64,000 nucleotides of DNA from Bartonella tribocorum (GCF_002777915.1 NZ_NJGE01000001.1:134818-198817), one strand, 5' to 3'. Positions 55,535-64,000 are shown, numbered from the stretch's first letter. Made by a program: numbers and translations. Notes: generated from the letters alone by a model not told the origin.

Positions 55535-55970
55535 TCAATTTCATAAAAAAGGATGATTGCAACAAAAGGCCATTATCTTTGCGCTATAGAAAACCTTCAA
55601 CACAAGCTCATATGAAGCTCTAGAAGCAGCACTTTTCGATGTATATCGATGATCTTTCTGTTGAAATCACGATTCACTCGATATGCTTTATAAAAAAGAG
55701 TGCTTTGTAAAATTTCCTAAGAAGAATGAGGATTCGTCTAAATAAAATGGCATGCATAGCATGATAAAATTTTATGTTTTTACAATTCTGCATTATTATA
55801 TTTTTTAACTTAGAATGTTGCTCATTGTTTTTACGTTTAGACGATTTATAAAAGGTATTTTAGCCTTTTCTTAAACATTTTTTAAAGCAATTTGAAAAAA
55901 CTCATAGTATTTGATGCTTTAATTTAAGATAAAACCGATAAATTATATTTATAAATCAATATGTTGATTT
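55535..55970. other. Non-coding gap between hslO and ccmG
   Basis: These 436 bp between convergent genes are AT-rich and stop-dense. I see no gene and no clear intrinsic terminator for either neighbour. Confidence 0.5.
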
Positions 55971-56564
55971 TTATTTTTCTTCTGTCATGATTGCTTGTTC
56001 AATTTTTGGTAGAATTTTTTTTTGATAAATTTGCCATGTTAGAGGACCAACATGTTTAGCGATAATGATGCTTTCTTTATTTAAGAGAAAGGTTTCTGGT
56101 GGTCCATATACCCCCCAATCAATGGCCGTATATCCTGAAACATCAAAGCCAATCAATTTAAAAGGATTACCAAAACTATTTAAAAAGTGCAGGGCATTTG
56201 CTTTATTATCCTTATAATTAATACCAATCAGATCAAAACGTTTATCTTGTGCAATTTTCATAAGAAGAGGATGTTCTTTGCGACAGGGTAAACACCAAGA
56301 ACCCCAAAAATTGACCAATGTGATACGTCCTTTAAACTGTTTTGAATTAAGATAACTCTCCTTATCAAGAAGAGGAAGGTGCGTATAGGGGGCAGATTTT
56401 CCAGCTAATGCATTTGGAAGAAGAGAAGGATCTTGAGGGTGTTTTTTATCCATAAAGTTGAAAAAAAATACCACGAGAAGAAGAAAAAGCACAAATGGTC
56501 CAAAAAGAACAAACAAAACAGGCAAAGATATATTTTTTTTAAGTTTTGGAGGGATGTTCTTCAT
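55971..56564 (-). CDS. ccmG: Thiol:disulfide interchange protein CcmG (DsbE)
   Basis: CcmG is a membrane-anchored periplasmic thioredoxin that keeps apocytochrome c cysteines reduced for haem attachment. The 197-residue protein has a basic N-terminus, one membrane segment (about residues 14-36) and a thioredoxin fold with the active site WCLPC in NFWGSWCLPCRKEH, plus the cis-Pro region GVYGPPETFLLNKE. It is the last gene of the ccmA-B-C-D-G cluster and overlaps ccmD by 26 bp. The rest of the maturation system (ccmE, F, H) lies outside this window. Confidence 0.94.
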   Translation of the reverse strand: MKNIPPKLKKNISLPVLFVLFGPFVLFLLLVVFFFNFMDKKHPQDPSLLPNALAGKSAPYTHLPLLDKESYLNSKQFKGRITLVNFWGSWCLPCRKEHPLLMKIAQDKRFDLIGINYKDNKANALHFLNSFGNPFKLIGFDVSGYTAIDWGVYGPPETFLLNKESIIIAKHVGPLTWQIYQKKILPKIEQAIMTEEK

Positions 56565-56790
56565 TGTATTTTTCTCTTTTTAACAGCTCTTTTTTGTTTA
56601 GCCGTTGGAGAATTTTTTTTTGGTATAGGGCTTTGCAAAGAATATAGCCAATAAGACAGAGGAGAGATAGTGCAGAAAGCGTATAACTTAAAACAACAAT
56701 TTGCTCGTGTTTAAGGGTACCAAGGAACAAGTCAATTTTCAAAGATAAGTTTCCTAAAAGTCCACTTTGGATGCCATTTAGGTCGAGCAT
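56539..56790 (-). CDS. ccmD: Haem exporter protein CcmD
   Basis: CcmD is a small membrane protein that binds CcmC and helps release holo-CcmE. The 83-residue product has a single hydrophobic segment (about residues 32-55, IVVLSYTLSALSLLCLIGYILCKA) followed by a basic, charged tail (LNKKELLKREKYNEE), the expected topology. It is slightly longer than typical CcmD. The start overlaps ccmC by 13 bp and the end overlaps ccmG by 26 bp. Sequence conservation in this family is low, so the call leans on position. Confidence 0.8.
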   Translation of the reverse strand: MLDLNGIQSGLLGNLSLKIDLFLGTLKHEQIVVLSYTLSALSLLCLIGYILCKALYQKKILQRLNKKELLKREKYNEEHPSKT

Positions 56791-57566
56791 GATGAAGAGT
56801 CCTGTTGTTGAGCACGACGGGATTTTTTAATCTGAAGTATTTGAATATGACGATGATTGATTTCATTTCGCATAGCCATCAAATAGAGCGTAATAAACAT
56901 AAAGATGAAACAAAATAACATGGTTATAAGGGGCCATAACATAGCACTGTCGATTGTTGGTCCTCCAGCACGTAACAGAGAAGCTGGTTGATGCAATGTA
57001 TTCCACCAATTAACGGAAAATTTAATAATAGGGATATTAACAGATCCAACAAGGGTGAGAATTGCAGTAGCACGAGCGGCTTTTACTTGGTTGTCAAAAG
57101 CACGACCAAGCAGGATAATCGCAAGATAGATAAAAAGCAGAATTAAAACCGATGTTAACCGTGCATCCCATACCCACCATGTTCCCCATGTAGGGTGCCC
57201 CCAAAGTGCTCCTGTCATGAGAGCCAAAGCGGTAAAAACTGCTCCAATGGGTGCTCCACACTTGAGAGCCACATCAGCAAGATGATATTTCCAAATAAGA
57301 TTTCCTAATGCTGCTGCACTCATCATTATATAACAGAATGTAGACAACCATGCGAAAGGTACATGAAGGTACATAATCTTAACAGTCATACCCTGTTGAT
57401 AGTCATCAGGGGAATGCGTCACGAGAATAAGTCCTAAGATAAGGAAACACAATGTTATGCCGGCGAGCCAAGGTAAAATCACAGTGCTTATTTTCATGAA
57501 ACGGGCAAAACTTGCAGGGGGTGACCTCATGTTATATGTGTGAGAGAGTTCATTCATAAAATTCAT
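56778..57566 (-). CDS. ccmC: Haem transporter/chaperone CcmC
   Basis: CcmC loads haem onto CcmE at the periplasmic face. The 262-residue product has six membrane segments and the tryptophan-rich WWD motif WGTWWVWDARLTSVLIL in the middle, with flanking His residues (MYLHVPFAW, NTLHQPASLLR) that bind haem. The start is uncertain: I use the ATG at 57566, but ATGs at 57557 and 57530 and a TTG at 57593 are in frame and none has a clear ribosome binding site. It follows ccmB by 37 bp. Confidence 0.92.
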   Translation of the reverse strand: MNFMNELSHTYNMRSPPASFARFMKISTVILPWLAGITLCFLILGLILVTHSPDDYQQGMTVKIMYLHVPFAWLSTFCYIMMSAAALGNLIWKYHLADVALKCGAPIGAVFTALALMTGALWGHPTWGTWWVWDARLTSVLILLFIYLAIILLGRAFDNQVKAARATAILTLVGSVNIPIIKFSVNWWNTLHQPASLLRAGGPTIDSAMLWPLITMLFCFIFMFITLYLMAMRNEINHRHIQILQIKKSRRAQQQDSSSCST

Positions 57567-57603
57567 AATAGGCAGAGTTTTGCTATGCGGCAATCATCTT
57601 TTA

Positions 57604-58269
57604 TTATTCTGATAAAAGCTTCAACGTTAGAGCGGCGACAAAAGAGCTAAAGAGACTCAAAAAAAGTGAAAAAGCGCTAAGAAGAGCCAATGAAGTGAGA
57701 AAAGAGGCATTTGGGTTTGTTGGAGCTGTAGCCGCTGAAACGCCAAAAATCATAATTGGAATGATCCATGGCAAGATAATGATGAAAATAAGAAGAGTGC
57801 TATGCAACAATGAGCTTGCAAGTGCTGCTCCTATGGCGCCAATAAAAATAATAGCTGGTGTTCCGCATAAAAGAGTAAGTATTGTTGTACAAGTTATTGT
57901 TGCATCTAAGTGGAGCATGAGGGCTAAAATAGGCGTAGCAAAAATGAGAGGAAGCATTGTTCCTATCCAATGGGCGATGCATTTTGTAAAGACAATCAGC
58001 ATAAAACTTTGTCTTTGTTCTGAAAGGATAAATTGGTCGAGATTGCCATCATCGCGATCAATTTGAAAAAGTTTGTTCAGATTGAGGAGTCCTGAAAGAA
58101 GGGCGCCAAACCACAATATTCCTGGCCCTATTTGTGCAAGAATTTTGGGATCTGGTCCAATAGCAAAGGGGGTTATAATTACAACAGCGATAAAAAATAA
58201 TAGTCCTGTTAGCGAAGAGGCTTGTGGCACTAATAATAGTTTAAGATCACGCCAGAACAGTGCTTTCAT
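57604..58269 (-). CDS. ccmB: Haem exporter subunit CcmB
   Basis: CcmB is the permease of the CcmAB ABC transporter that drives release of haem-loaded CcmE from CcmC. The 221-residue product has six membrane segments; FAIGPDPKILAQIGPGILWFGALLSGLLNL and FQIDRDDGNLDQFILSEQ are characteristic. AGGAGAG stands 5-6 nt before the ATG at 58269. It lies 10 bp after ccmA. Confidence 0.94.
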   Translation of the reverse strand: MKALFWRDLKLLLVPQASSLTGLLFFIAVVIITPFAIGPDPKILAQIGPGILWFGALLSGLLNLNKLFQIDRDDGNLDQFILSEQRQSFMLIVFTKCIAHWIGTMLPLIFATPILALMLHLDATITCTTILTLLCGTPAIIFIGAIGAALASSLLHSTLLIFIIILPWIIPIMIFGVSAATAPTNPNASFLTSLALLSAFSLFLSLFSSFVAALTLKLLSE

Positions 58270-58279
58270 TTTTTCTCTC

Positions 58280-58894
58280 CTAGAGAGGTAAAAATTTTTC
58301 CAGAGCGATTGTATGGTTTTCTGGAATGCCTAGAGAATGATGGGTTGCAGCGATAATCATACCACCTTGATTGAGATGACGCTGGAAAATACGAGCAAGG
58401 CGTTTTTGAGCATGGTTATCAAGCCCTGATATTGGTTCATCTAAAATCCAAATAGGACGATAGGAGAGCAAAAGGCGGGCAAAAGCAACACGCCTTTGTT
58501 GTCCAGTCGACAGGGCTTTAAAGGGTAAATATTCAAGATCGGAAAGTCCAATATCGGCAAGGGCTTCATAGGGGGAATAGAGAGGTTGTCTATAAAACTC
58601 TGCCCAAAATTGTAAATTATCCATGACAGATAAGAGGGGTTTCATGGCATTTTGAGGACCAAGATAATGACACGCAGTTGTAACAGGGTATCTTTGTTCA
58701 TCATAGTCTTTAAGTATGATATGACCTTCACTAGCTTCAAGAAGGCCGACAATGATTCGCAGTAATGTCGATTTTCCAATACCATTTGGTCCGGTGATTG
58801 TCATCAATTGCTGTGGAAATAAACGAAAAGAAAGATTTTTGAACAGAATTTCCTCATTTCTGCACGCTGCTAAATCTTTGCCTGATAACACCAT
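58280..58894 (-). CDS. ccmA: Haem exporter ATP-binding protein CcmA
   Basis: CcmA is the ATPase partner of CcmB. The 204-residue product shows Walker A GPNGIGKST (about residues 35-43), the variant signature LSTGQQRRVAFARLLL, Walker B PIWILDEPISGLD and the switch His in AATHHS. LSTGQ in place of LSGGQ is usual in CcmA. It is the first gene of the cluster. The promoter should lie in the gap before acnA, which is divergent; acnA-ccm adjacency is common in rhizobia. Confidence 0.95.
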   Translation of the reverse strand: MVLSGKDLAACRNEEILFKNLSFRLFPQQLMTITGPNGIGKSTLLRIIVGLLEASEGHIILKDYDEQRYPVTTACHYLGPQNAMKPLLSVMDNLQFWAEFYRQPLYSPYEALADIGLSDLEYLPFKALSTGQQRRVAFARLLLSYRPIWILDEPISGLDNHAQKRLARIFQRHLNQGGMIIAATHHSLGIPENHTIALEKFLPL

Positions 58895-59189
58895 GTGATT
58901 GCCTATTTTAAATTTTCCTATTCTTTATTGCATTATAGAATAAAAAAACACGTTTTTTTATGCAATTGTCCCTAGAATAGTTCTAGAAATAGTTCTATAA
59001 GGGGTGCGTTACATCAAGATCTGGTGTAGAATGGTTTTTGGCGCTGATTTCCGCATTTACCTATGAACGGTGGAGGGGGAAATGGATGGCGGAGGTAATT
59101 GCGTCTGCGCTCAGGCTGCGACCTTGACTCGTAGTTTGTGTTGTTCATTCCTGGAAATTGGGTGGTTTTTAGTATGAGGGTGGACAGTC
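58895..59189. promoter_or_regulatory. Divergent ccmA-acnA control region
   Basis: This 295-bp region separates ccmA and acnA. It contains AATAGTTCTA twice (58976-58985 and 58988-58997), a candidate operator, and the 31-codon upstream ORF of acnA (59082-59177). GC content rises sharply within that ORF. Confidence 0.5.
59082..59177 (+). CDS. 31-codon upstream ORF (leader peptide candidate) of acnA
   Basis: A short frame starts at ATG 59082 with a strong ribosome binding site (GGAGGGGG at 59072-59079) and stops at TGA 59175-59177, 12 bp before the acnA ATG. It begins MDGGGNCVCAQAATLTRSLC and continues with a second Cys and a hydrophobic end. Four cysteines in 31 residues is unusual and suggests sensing of cysteine, Fe-S or redox state before aconitase is translated. 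No family is recognised; function is inferred from position and composition. Confidence 0.45.
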   Translation: MDGGGNCVCAQAATLTRSLCCSFLEIGWFLV

Positions 59190-61877
59190 ATGACTCACAT
59201 TGATAGCTTTAATTGTCGCAGAACGTTAAATGTTGGTGGCAAAGAATATACTTATTATAGCTTGATCGAAGCGGAGAAGAATGGACTTGAAGGCATTTCG
59301 CGTTTGCCGTTTTCGATGAAAGTTATTCTCGAAAATTTATTGCGCTTTGAAGATGGTCGCACGGTTAAAAAAGAGGATATCCTCAATGTTGCTAAATGGT
59401 TAAGCGACAAAGGGAGCGCAGGGGCAGAAATCGCCTACCGTCCTGCACGTGTTCTTATGCAGGACTTTACTGGTGTTCCAGCGGTTGTTGATCTTTCTGC
59501 AATGCGTGATGCTATGGTCAAACTTGGTGGTAACGCTGAAAAAATTAATCCTCTCATCCCCGTTGATCTCGTCATTGATCATTCGGTTATTGTTGATGAT
59601 TTTGGCACTCCCATGGCTTTTAAGGAAAACGTTGAGCATGAATATGAGCGCAATGGTGAGCGTTATCGTTTCCTAAAATGGGGCCAACAAGCTTTTCAAA
59701 ATTTTCGCGTTGTTCCTCCAGGAACAGGGATTTGTCATCAGGTTAACCTTGAATATCTAGCACAATGCGTGTGGATGAAGGATGAAGAGGGAGATGAGAC
59801 AGTTTACCCTGACACCTGTGTGGGAACTGATTCGCATACGACAATGGTCAATGGTTTGGGTGTGTTAGGTTGGGGTGTTGGTGGCATTGAAGCTGAAGCG
59901 GCAATGTTAGGGCAACCCGTTTCTATGTTGTTACCTGAAGTGATTGGTTTTCGTCTAACAGGAAAACTTAAAGAAGGTGTAACAGCGACCGATCTCGTAT
60001 TGACGGTGACTCAAATGCTCCGACAAAAGGGCGTTGTTGGTAAATTCGTTGAGTTTTTTGGCCCTGGTTTGGAGCATATGACGCTTGCTGATCGGGCGAC
60101 GATTGGAAATATGGCACCTGAATATGGAGCAACCTGTGGCTTTTTCCCGGTTGATAAAGAGACAGTGCGTTATCTCAATATGACAGGGCGTGATGAAAAT
60201 CGGATTGCCTTAGTGGAGGCTTACTCCAAAGCACAAGGGATGTGGCATGATGAAATGGTGGCTAATCCCATTTTTAGTGATACGATTGAATTAGATATGG
60301 GAACCGTTGTTCCTTCTATGGCTGGTCCTAAACGTCCGGAAGGGCGTATTGCACTAGAAAATGTTGGGCAAGGTTTTGAGAAGGCATTGGTTGAGGACTA
60401 TAAGAAAACTTCAGGACAAGATGAGCATTATCAGGTTGAAGGTGAAGAATATACGCTTAGTCACGGTGATGTGGTGATCGCTGCGATTACTTCTTGTACA
60501 AATACATCGAATCCAAGTGTTCTTATTGCAGCAGGTCTTTTGGCACGAAATGCGGTGGCAAAAGGTCTCAAAAGCAAACCATGGGTAAAAACTTCTCTTG
60601 CACCTGGTTCACAAGTCGTTGAAGCTTACCTTAAAAATTCGGGTCTGCAAAAAGATTTAGATGCATTAGGATTTAACTTAGTAGGGTTTGGGTGCACAAC
60701 ATGTATTGGGAATTCTGGTCCTTTGCATCCAGCTATTTCCAAAACGATTAATGACAATGGTGTCATTGCAGCTGCAGTTCTTTCTGGAAATCGTAATTTT
60801 GAAGGGCGTGTTTCCCCTGATGTGCAAGCGAATTATTTAGCTTCACCTCCATTAGTTGTTGCACATGCGCTTGTTGGGACAGTGCGTAAAGATTTAACCA
60901 AGGAACCTCTTGGTGAAGATTCAGATGGTCAACCGATTTACTTGAGAGATATTTGGCCAACTTCTCAAGAAATACAGGCGTTTATCGAAGAAAATGTCAC
61001 GCGTAAGGTTTTTGCCGAAAAGTATGCAGATGTCTTTAAGGGGGATGAAAATTGGCAAAAAGTTCAGATTCCTACAGGATCTACCTATTCTTGGGATGAG
61101 CAATCCACCTATGTCCGTAATCCACCTTATTTTGATAATATGCAAAAAACGCCTGATATCTTACCAGATATCAAAGATGCACGAATTTTAGGTTTGTTTG
61201 GTGATAAAATTACGACAGATCATATTTCTCCTGCTGGTTCTATTAAGGCAGCTTCTCCTGCTGGAAAGTATTTGATGGATCATGGTGTTAACGTGGCTGA
61301 TTTTAATCAGTATGGGACGCGTCGTGGGAATCATGAAGTTATGGTTCGGGGAACCTTTGCCAATATCCGTATTCGTAATTTCATGTTAGGAGAAAATGGT
61401 CGAGAAGGAGGTTATACGGTTCATTATCCCTCAGCGATAGAACAAACCATTTACGATGCTGCAATGGCGTATAAGCAGGAAGGTATCCCGCTTGTTGTTT
61501 TTGCGGGTATTGAATATGGGAATGGATCATCACGCGATTGGGCCGCCAAGGGGACTAATCTTCTTGGTATCAAAGCCGTGATTGTGCAATCTTTTGAAAG
61601 AATTCATCGCTCTAATCTTGTTGGTATGGGCATTGTCCCTTTTGTCTTTGAGGAGGGGCTAAGTTGGAAGTCTTTAGGCTTAAAGGGAGATGAAAAGGTA
61701 ACAATTGAAGGGATTCATAACTTGAAACCTCGTCAAAAAACTGTAGCAAAAATTACTTTTTCTGATGGTCGGGTAACAACCGTTCCATTATTATGCCGTG
61801 TTGATACTGAAGATGAGCTAGATTATTTACATCATGGTGGAATTTTGCAATATGTCTTGCGTAAGCTAGCCATTTAA
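59190..61877 (+). CDS. acnA: Aconitate hydratase A
   Basis: Aconitase interconverts citrate and isocitrate in the TCA cycle with a [4Fe-4S] cluster; AcnA-type enzymes resemble eukaryotic IRP1. The 895-residue product has the cluster cysteines in AAITSCTNTSNPSV (near residue 436) and GFGCTTCIGNSGPL (near 502-506), the DSHTTMVNGLGVLGWGVGG substrate segment near 208, and GSSRDWAAKGTNLLG near 775 in the swivelling domain. The length is standard. GGGTGGA about 8 nt upstream is the likely ribosome binding site, just after the upstream ORF. Confidence 0.97.
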   Translation: MTHIDSFNCRRTLNVGGKEYTYYSLIEAEKNGLEGISRLPFSMKVILENLLRFEDGRTVKKEDILNVAKWLSDKGSAGAEIAYRPARVLMQDFTGVPAVVDLSAMRDAMVKLGGNAEKINPLIPVDLVIDHSVIVDDFGTPMAFKENVEHEYERNGERYRFLKWGQQAFQNFRVVPPGTGICHQVNLEYLAQCVWMKDEEGDETVYPDTCVGTDSHTTMVNGLGVLGWGVGGIEAEAAMLGQPVSMLLPEVIGFRLTGKLKEGVTATDLVLTVTQMLRQKGVVGKFVEFFGPGLEHMTLADRATIGNMAPEYGATCGFFPVDKETVRYLNMTGRDENRIALVEAYSKAQGMWHDEMVANPIFSDTIELDMGTVVPSMAGPKRPEGRIALENVGQGFEKALVEDYKKTSGQDEHYQVEGEEYTLSHGDVVIAAITSCTNTSNPSVLIAAGLLARNAVAKGLKSKPWVKTSLAPGSQVVEAYLKNSGLQKDLDALGFNLVGFGCTTCIGNSGPLHPAISKTINDNGVIAAAVLSGNRNFEGRVSPDVQANYLASPPLVVAHALVGTVRKDLTKEPLGEDSDGQPIYLRDIWPTSQEIQAFIEENVTRKVFAEKYADVFKGDENWQKVQIPTGSTYSWDEQSTYVRNPPYFDNMQKTPDILPDIKDARILGLFGDKITTDHISPAGSIKAASPAGKYLMDHGVNVADFNQYGTRRGNHEVMVRGTFANIRIRNFMLGENGREGGYTVHYPSAIEQTIYDAAMAYKQEGIPLVVFAGIEYGNGSSRDWAAKGTNLLGIKAVIVQSFERIHRSNLVGMGIVPFVFEEGLSWKSLGLKGDEKVTIEGIHNLKPRQKTVAKITFSDGRVTTVPLLCRVDTEDELDYLHHGGILQYVLRKLAI

Positions 61878-61977
61878 ATGCCTTTGTTTGTTGAGGAATA
61901 TCTTCAAACTATTAAGCTATAAAGTTGCGGATCAAAGAATTTGACTTCGTTTTTTATGTCTGTCTTTGAAAATTTAA

Positions 61978-62006
61978 TTGACGTTGGCTTTGACATTGCG
62001 CTATAA
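61978..62006 (+). promoter_or_regulatory. Housekeeping promoter of rpsT
   Basis: TTGACG (61978-61983) and CTATAA (62001-62006) are separated by 17 bp, close to the sigma-70 consensus, and lie about 115 bp before the rpsT start. A second, poorer pairing (TTGACA at 61990-61995) overlaps it. Confidence 0.65.
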
Positions 62007-62119
62007 ACCACACGAGTTATAAGCAGCTTTATAGTTTTGCTTGGGTTAAGTTTGTTTACATTGGTAGAGTTGTTATTGAGACTTAATTTTACCAAGGTGT
62101 TGAAAGAGAGATTATATTT

Positions 62120-62386
62120 ATGGCGAATACACCTTCTGCTCGAAAAGCGGTGCGCAAGGTTGCAGCACGCACACAGGTTAATAGGGCCCGCCGTTCACGC
62201 GTTCGTACTTTTATGCGTAAGTTTGATGATGCTTTAGCAGGGGGCGATAAGGCGTCTGCAGAAATTGCGTTTAAGAATTTTGAGCCTGAGATTATGCGTG
62301 CGGTTTCTAAAGGGGTTTTTCATAAAAACACTGCTGCGAGGAAAGTGTCGCGTTTAGCGAGACGTTTGAAGGCTCTCAGCGTTTGA
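62120..62386 (+). CDS. rpsT: 30S ribosomal protein S20
   Basis: S20 is a basic helical protein that binds 16S rRNA. The 88-residue product begins [20 protein letters not shown] and has [19 protein letters not shown] at the end, the family pattern. GAGAGA lies about 9 nt before the ATG at 62120. It lies between acnA and dnaA; rpsT directly upstream of dnaA is the usual order in rhizobia. A strong terminator follows. Confidence 0.97.
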   Translation: MANTPSARKAVRKVAARTQVNRARRSRVRTFMRKFDDALAGGDKASAEIAFKNFEPEIMRAVSKGVFHKNTAARKVSRLARRLKALSV

Positions 62387-62412
62387 GTTTTTTCTATTTT
62401 ATTAAGAATCAG

Positions 62413-62441
62413 GCCAGTATCCGTAAGGATACTGGCTTTTT
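62413..62441 (+). terminator. rpsT terminator
   Basis: GCCAGTATCC (62413-62422) pairs with GGATACTGGC (62427-62436) across a GTAA loop, followed by TTTTTCTTTATT. It isolates rpsT from dnaA. Confidence 0.93.
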
Positions 62442-62474
62442 CTTTATTGTTTCAAAAAGCTTCTATTGGAAATA

Positions 62475-62509
62475 AGAATCGACAGCGATTCTCCTTTTGA
62501 AAAAGGAGA
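62475..62509. other. Two tandem hairpins upstream of dnaA
   Basis: AGAATCG (62475-62481) pairs with CGATTCT (62486-62492); the adjoining TCTCCTTTT/AAAAGGAGA arms (62490-62498 with 62501-62509) form a second, partly competing stem. The first holds two GANTC sites placed symmetrically. Confidence 0.45.
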
Positions 62510-62532
62510 GAAAGTTTATAGGGGGAGTATGG

Positions 62533-62555
62533 TTATCCACAAGCTTTGTGGATTT
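62533..62555. promoter_or_regulatory. Inverted pair of DnaA boxes
   Basis: A perfect DnaA box, TTATCCACA, lies at 62533-62541, and an inverted near-match (TGTGGATTT) at 62547-62555, 5 bp apart. They sit about 550 bp upstream of dnaA and fit autoregulation by DnaA or a replication-related site. I found no further perfect box before dnaA, so this does not by itself mark oriC. Confidence 0.7.
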
Positions 62556-63095
62556 TTACAGAGTCTTTTTTGTCAAGCATTTTATTTTTTTTTTTAAATC
62601 TGAAGAGATTCTTTAATGATTGTTAAATTCAGAGAAAAAAAATGAATTGAATCAATAATTTTTCTCATTCCTCATTGAAGCAAGCATTTTTATAGAATTT
62701 TTTTTGAGCTTTTGATTTTATTTTGACCTCTTGCATTTTACCTCTGCTGTTTTGTATGGTTCTTATGAAGACTAAAAAGCATGAAGGGGTCACATCAGCG
62801 CATTATCCTGTATTTTATTGCATATAAAATGCTTTGGTTTAGGCTTTTTGAAGCTTTTGTGTTGGGTAGGTTTTTTGATGATTTTTTAATTTTCGAATTG
62901 GTATGTTTACCATTGTAGAAGGGTGGGTCATATCATGAGTGCAAGTAAATCTTATTGGTCATCTTTGTTAGTGGAGTTGTGATGAGTCTATCCTAGGGGA
63001 GGGTGAGTAATCTTATTTGGGGTAGGGCGTTTTGCCTTCGCTGATTTATTTTAGCTGTTTGGCAGGACAAAGTTTTATTTTTATCAGGATGGAAG

Positions 63096-64000
63096 ATGGT
63101 GGATAAATTGAACTCTAAAGCTAGTTCCTTTAAAAGGGTTTCGGTAAATGTCCTGTCGGCAGAGAACATAATAAAGAATAGGATGACGGAGGGTGATGGG
63201 ATTGTTTGTAGAAATGCTTCTATAGGGCATTCTATTGTTTCAGAAGAGGAGAGTGCGGCGGCTTTTATACGTGTTATGGCACAATTAAAGGCGCAGGTTG
63301 GTGTTGAAGCTTATGCCAGTTGGTTTGGTCGTGTAAAGCTTGCTGAGTATAGTCATACTCTTGTAAAGCTTTCTGTTCCTACCGCTTTTTTACGTTCATG
63401 GATTAATAATCACTATGGTTCTCTTTTGACTCATTTATGGAAACAAGAGAATTCAGCAATTCTTCGTGTTGAAGTCATCGTTCGCGGTATGGAACGTGTT
63501 TCAAGAGATGTTGTGTGTAAAGCAAGTGCACCTTCTGTTGTGTTGGAAGAGCAGGCGACTTCATCTTTTGTTGAGAGTTGTGCAGAGCATTCAGTCAAGG
63601 TTTCTCAGGCGGGCGTTTTTGGCTCTCCACTTGATTCTCGTTATACTTTTGAAAGTTTTGTTGAGGGGGCTTCTAATCGTGTTGCTTTGGCAGCAGCGCG
63701 TTCAATTGCGGAGGGGCATAAGAGCGCTTTGCGTTTTAATCCTCTTTTTATTCACGCGTCTGTTGGTTTAGGAAAAACGCATTTGCTTCAAGCAATTGCT
63801 GCTTCTGCATTGAAGCGTTTAACCTCTGCGCGTGTTATTTATTTAACTGCTGAATATTTTATGTGGCGTTTTGCAACAGCTATTCGTGATAATGATGCTC
63901 TTTCTTTTAAAGAACAGCTTCGCGATATCGACCTTTTGATTATTGATGATATGCAGTTTTTGCAGGGTAAGTCGATACAACATGAATTTTGCCATTTGCT
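63096..64000 (+). CDS. dnaA: Chromosomal replication initiator DnaA (3' end cut by window)
   Basis: DnaA binds DnaA boxes and opens oriC. The frame from ATG 63096 stays open to the window end (301 codons visible). Domain I shows at about residues 55-120 ([20 protein letters not shown]), a variable linker to about 180, then the AAA+ domain: [17 protein letters not shown], Walker [16 protein letters not shown] near residue 224-238 and Walker [18 protein letters not shown] near 280-296. About 50 residues precede domain I, a longer N-terminus than in E. coli DnaA. AGGA (63086-63089) lies 6 nt before the ATG. Domain IV lies outside the window. Confidence 0.95.
   Translation, partial: MVDKLNSKASSFKRVSVNVLSAENIIKNRMTEGDGIVCRNASIGHSIVSEEESAAAFIRVMAQLKAQVGVEAYASWFGRVKLAEYSHTLVKLSVPTAFLRSWINNHYGSLLTHLWKQENSAILRVEVIVRGMERVSRDVVCKASAPSVVLEEQATSSFVESCAEHSVKVSQAGVFGSPLDSRYTFESFVEGASNRVALAAARSIAEGHKSALRFNPLFIHASVGLGKTHLLQAIAASALKRLTSARVIYLTAEYFMWRFATAIRDNDALSFKEQLRDIDLLIIDDMQFLQGKSIQHEFCHL

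Larger units (their letters stand above)
62442..63095. other. rpsT-dnaA intergenic region
   Basis: This 654-bp, very AT-rich region has six GANTC sites between 62406 and 62653 (62406, 62476, 62487, 62561, 62607, 62649), a T-tract near 62579-62595, and the DnaA box pair. Six in about 250 bp compares with roughly one expected at this base composition. No gene is present. Confidence 0.6.

Noticed and set aside
62442-63095. Chromosome origin (oriC)
   Set aside because: Only one perfect DnaA box and one inverted near-match are visible; that suits dnaA autoregulation, and rhizobial origins are often near hemE, which is not here.
63466-63771. 101-codon open frame near the window end
   Set aside because: It is an alternative frame within dnaA, which reads through the same bases with clear AAA+ motifs.

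Overview
The window is AT-rich chromosomal DNA of an alphaproteobacterium of the order Hyphomicrobiales (Rhizobiales), most likely a Bartonella. Reasons: low GC with wide non-coding gaps, protein sequences of rhizobial type throughout (GcrA, a TIGR02300/FYDLN protein, TimA/Tim44, DUF1150 behind Hsp20, a malic enzyme fused to a phosphotransacetylase domain, and a cyclic beta-1,2-glucan synthase of Brucella length), and gene orders shared with Brucella and Agrobacterium. The genus call rests on recognition and not on a search; I do not name a species.

Layout. 1-10.3 kb: the end of argB, a DMT permease, lepA, dapD, a LOG-family gene, the def-fmt-truA operon and rmuC. 10.4-16.4 kb: an SLT-type lipoprotein, tRNA-Ala(GGC), a FYDLN protein, and aroA-cmk-rpsA. 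16.5-26.5 kb: the giant ndvB/cgs gene, then pncB. 27.3-31.7 kb: a DUF454 gene and a sitABCD-type Mn/Fe ABC transporter behind a Mur/Fur-like operator. 32.7-38.8 kb: rpmI-rplT-pheS-pheT, nth, and an hsp20-DUF1150 pair with an RpoH-type promoter and a ROSE-like RNA thermometer. 39.9-47.7 kb: ilvD, mutS, maeB. 47.7-55.5 kb: secB, fxsA, timA, smr, gcrA, argD-argF-hslO. 55.9-64.0 kb: ccmABCDG, acnA with a small cysteine-containing upstream ORF, rpsT, and the 5' part of dnaA running off the end of the window.

How it fits together. The genes are mostly housekeeping: translation (lepA, rpsA, rplT, rpmI, rpsT, pheST, def/fmt/truA), amino-acid synthesis (argB/D/F, aroA, ilvD, dapD), repair (mutS, nth, rmuC), cytochrome c maturation, the TCA cycle, and envelope functions. 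Two alphaproteobacterial cell-cycle elements occur together: gcrA, and a dnaA upstream region with a dense cluster of GANTC (CcrM methylation) sites next to DnaA boxes.

No prophage, insertion sequence, CRISPR array, secretion system or new multi-gene system is visible. The unusual material lies in the gaps: decayed or very short coding remnants (26.6-27.0, 39.2-39.4, 41.8-42.0, 50.9 kb), two pairs of dispersed repeats (4.57/50.64 kb and 32.0/50.44 kb), and structured leaders upstream of rpsA, rpmI, hsp20 and acnA. These look like genome erosion plus post-transcriptional control. All hairpins, repeats and site counts were found by eye.
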